DNA of 64,000 nucleotides from contig CACYRK010000003.1 in assembly GCA_902776835.1 (NCBI GenBank), positions 115,939-179,938 of the forward strand. Direction: 5' to 3'. The notes under the pieces are model-generated. The model ran no database searches. It worked only from the letters and a program-made list of their open reading frames with translations, and was not told the DNA's origin. The stretch comes from an uncultured Bacteroidales bacterium (GTDB lineage: Bacteria; Bacteroidota; Bacteroidia; Bacteroidales; Muribaculaceae). A program made the position numbers and the translations under genes. Positions 62,678 through 64,000 of the stretch are shown here, piece by piece; the first letter of the stretch is position 1; the number at the start of each line of letters is the position of its first letter.

Positions 62678-63739
62678 ATGGCAACATCTGCACAAATTTC
62701 TAATGTATTGATTGAGTTTAAAAAATGGCTGAGTATTAACGGCATTACTTCTGGTAGAAGTTACCAAAGTTTGTTAAGTAATTTTCCCAATAGGCTCACT
62801 AATCCAACGAGCCCATATTCAAATTATCTTGATACAATTACAGATTGTCTATTAGCTGGACAGCCTGTTTACGCGATAGCGGTGTGTGATATAATGATAG
62901 ATGCTTTGCAAGGGAATATAAACACAAAACCAAATAGCTATTTGCAAAATGCTAAATCTTCTCTTTATCGGTTTAGAGAATTCTTGCACCAGCGTCTCCT
63001 TTCCCTCATACCTGCAGCACCATATCATGTTGCTACAGTACCGATGGTTCAAGGGGGTGCTAAGGCTAAACTTGGAGGGGTAATTAATGGGACAAATACT
63101 CTCATTGGAGCTTTAGGTAATGGTAAGATTAATTATTTTATTAAGTTAGCTATTGAGTCATCTTTATTCTTTAGTGTTGATATTGTTTCTAATCGGTATG
63201 CCAGCCTGTCTCAGATGCTTAGTAAAGGAGTAAATGTCCCTGCACGTTATACCAATGACAAAACTATTTGCTCAGCACCAGTGAAGGGGCAACCGGCAGT
63301 ATATAATATTAACGGAATACCTTACAATGTGATTGTTGACAAAGATGGAAATGACTCTGTTAGGAAACTGATTAACTATTACACAGGATATACAGTATCT
63401 ACAGGACAATCATCTATTATAACTGGATATGTTATATCTCATGTTTGGGGACGAGCTTTTGATCCAAGACACTTTACCAATTTTTGGAATATTGTGCTTA
63501 TTCCATCATGGGCAAATCCAGTGATGGATACTCCAAACCCGCCCGCAGGCTCATATGCCTCAAGATTACAGAACACTATTATGGAAATCTGTAGACAACT
63601 ATATAATGGAACATCATGCCAAATTCCCCCTGTAGTAAACCCGAAAGATATTGTTCATGGTATTTACACAGTCCCTGTAATTAACCCCAAAGGCAGTCAA
63701 CCACTTGGCGCTATTTTAAGAACAAGTGTAAAGATTTAA
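62678..63739 (+). CDS. AT-rich gene with possible HNH-like nuclease motif
   Basis: This 353-residue cytoplasmic protein is encoded by AT-rich DNA. The N-terminal half is helical (SSLYRFREFLHQRLLSLIPA). In the C-terminal third, ITGYVISHVWGRAFDPRHFT followed by NFWNIVLIPSWANPVMD has a histidine, then an asparagine in a NIVLIP strand. This pattern is seen in HNH-type nucleases, where a strand with a histidine is followed by N..l.p. I cannot name the family. The start at 62678 has no visible exact promoter; the preceding 80 bp are A-rich. Confidence 0.5.
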   Translation: MATSAQISNVLIEFKKWLSINGITSGRSYQSLLSNFPNRLTNPTSPYSNYLDTITDCLLAGQPVYAIAVCDIMIDALQGNINTKPNSYLQNAKSSLYRFREFLHQRLLSLIPAAPYHVATVPMVQGGAKAKLGGVINGTNTLIGALGNGKINYFIKLAIESSLFFSVDIVSNRYASLSQMLSKGVNVPARYTNDKTICSAPVKGQPAVYNINGIPYNVIVDKDGNDSVRKLINYYTGYTVSTGQSSIITGYVISHVWGRAFDPRHFTNFWNIVLIPSWANPVMDTPNPPAGSYASRLQNTIMEICRQLYNGTSCQIPPVVNPKDIVHGIYTVPVINPKGSQPLGAILRTSVKI

Positions 63740-63891
63740 CCCAAATCCATTCATGGAGGCAAGTCGGCAGACATGCTAATCAGCGAACCTTAAGTTCACG
63801 ACCGAACGGGAGTAAACTCATTGTGCGTGCCAGTCCTTCAAACTGACACGCACTGTGTATAAATTACCAAGCATCAATGTTATTTTCTGTC

Positions 63892-63929
63892 ACTGTGCGG
63901 CCTTTTGGCACAGTTATTGCTGAAATTTG
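63892..63929 (+). promoter_or_regulatory. Second dyad operator with -7 element before the 63961 gene
   Basis: ACTGTGC-N9-GCACAGT (63892-63914) matches the site at 61599 at 20 of 23 positions. Seven bases later GAAATTTG (63922-63929) stands in the place of TAATTTTG, again followed by CATC. The rest of 63740-63891 holds an imperfect 12-bp hairpin at 63823-63853 and no gene. Confidence 0.7.
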
Positions 63930-63960
63930 CATCAGAAACACAAACTAAAACATTTATACT

Positions 63961-64000
63961 ATGGCAACAACTTTATTACAAAAACTGAAAGATGCACTTA
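63961..64000 (+). CDS. Start of a gene running off the window
   Basis: ATG at 63961 opens MATTLLQKLKDAL and continues past the end. It lies 46 bp after the second dyad. The opening LLQKLKDAL loosely resembles LKELKDFI at the start of the 61661 protein, so the two may be related, but 13 residues cannot show it. Confidence 0.5.
   Translation, partial: MATTLLQKLKDAL

Noticed and set aside
63823..63853. 12-bp imperfect hairpin after the 62678 gene as a terminator
   Set aside because: It has one mismatch and no T-run on either strand, so I do not call a terminator.

Overview
The window looks like a chromosomal piece of a gut Bacteroidales species (Muribaculaceae or Prevotella-like). The evidence is the Bacteroidetes-type promoters (TAnnTTTG at -7, TTG at -33), large secreted proteins with C-terminal sorting-type ends, a FecI/FecR/TonB-receptor operon, the order DUF3098-uppP-truB-queA, and a type II-C CRISPR-Cas9 locus with 47-bp repeats. 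I saw no tRNA or rRNA genes. No database search was possible, so family names rest on motif recognition.

Layout. 1-7.7 kb: the end of an MgtE-type transporter, two secreted proteins that share a module, a RAYT transposase flanked by REP-like palindromes, and a DUF4105 protein. 7.7-10.6 kb: recombination debris, comprising a 188-bp hairpin element, a truncated membrane protein, a radical SAM remnant abutting a fragment of another gene, and a fused remnant of a sigma-factor/receptor operon. 10.7-13.4 kb: an AT-rich module with an AAA_14/DUF4143 ATPase behind twin palindromic operators. 13.5-19.9 kb (minus): an intact ECF sigma/anti-sigma/two-receptor operon. 20-28.8 kb: a ThrE exporter, an SDR plus acyl-CoA ligase pair, an HhH protein, an esterase-like lipoprotein, and comM with a rhuM gene inserted at its 3' end. 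28.9-33.8 kb: a secreted protein, a ClbS-like protein and the queA-truB-uppP-DUF3098 operon. 34-38 kb: a second copy of the hairpin element and a large secreted protein with a dockerin-like end.

38.27-47.57 kb is a complete type II-C system: a 45-repeat array read on plus, a terminator, cas2-cas1-cas9 on minus, and a divergent tracrRNA on plus. Each repeat contains a full Bacteroidetes promoter in the same half that pairs with the tracrRNA anti-repeat, so crRNAs are probably made from many internal starts.

47.9-59.6 kb: a 3358-residue LamG-containing surface protein translationally coupled to a BspA-like leucine-rich-repeat protein. 59.6-64 kb: a possible new module of AT-rich nuclease-like genes around a WYL regulator. 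Two genes here have the same 23-bp dyad placed exactly 7 bp upstream of their -7 elements, which suggests a small WYL-controlled regulon running past the window end.
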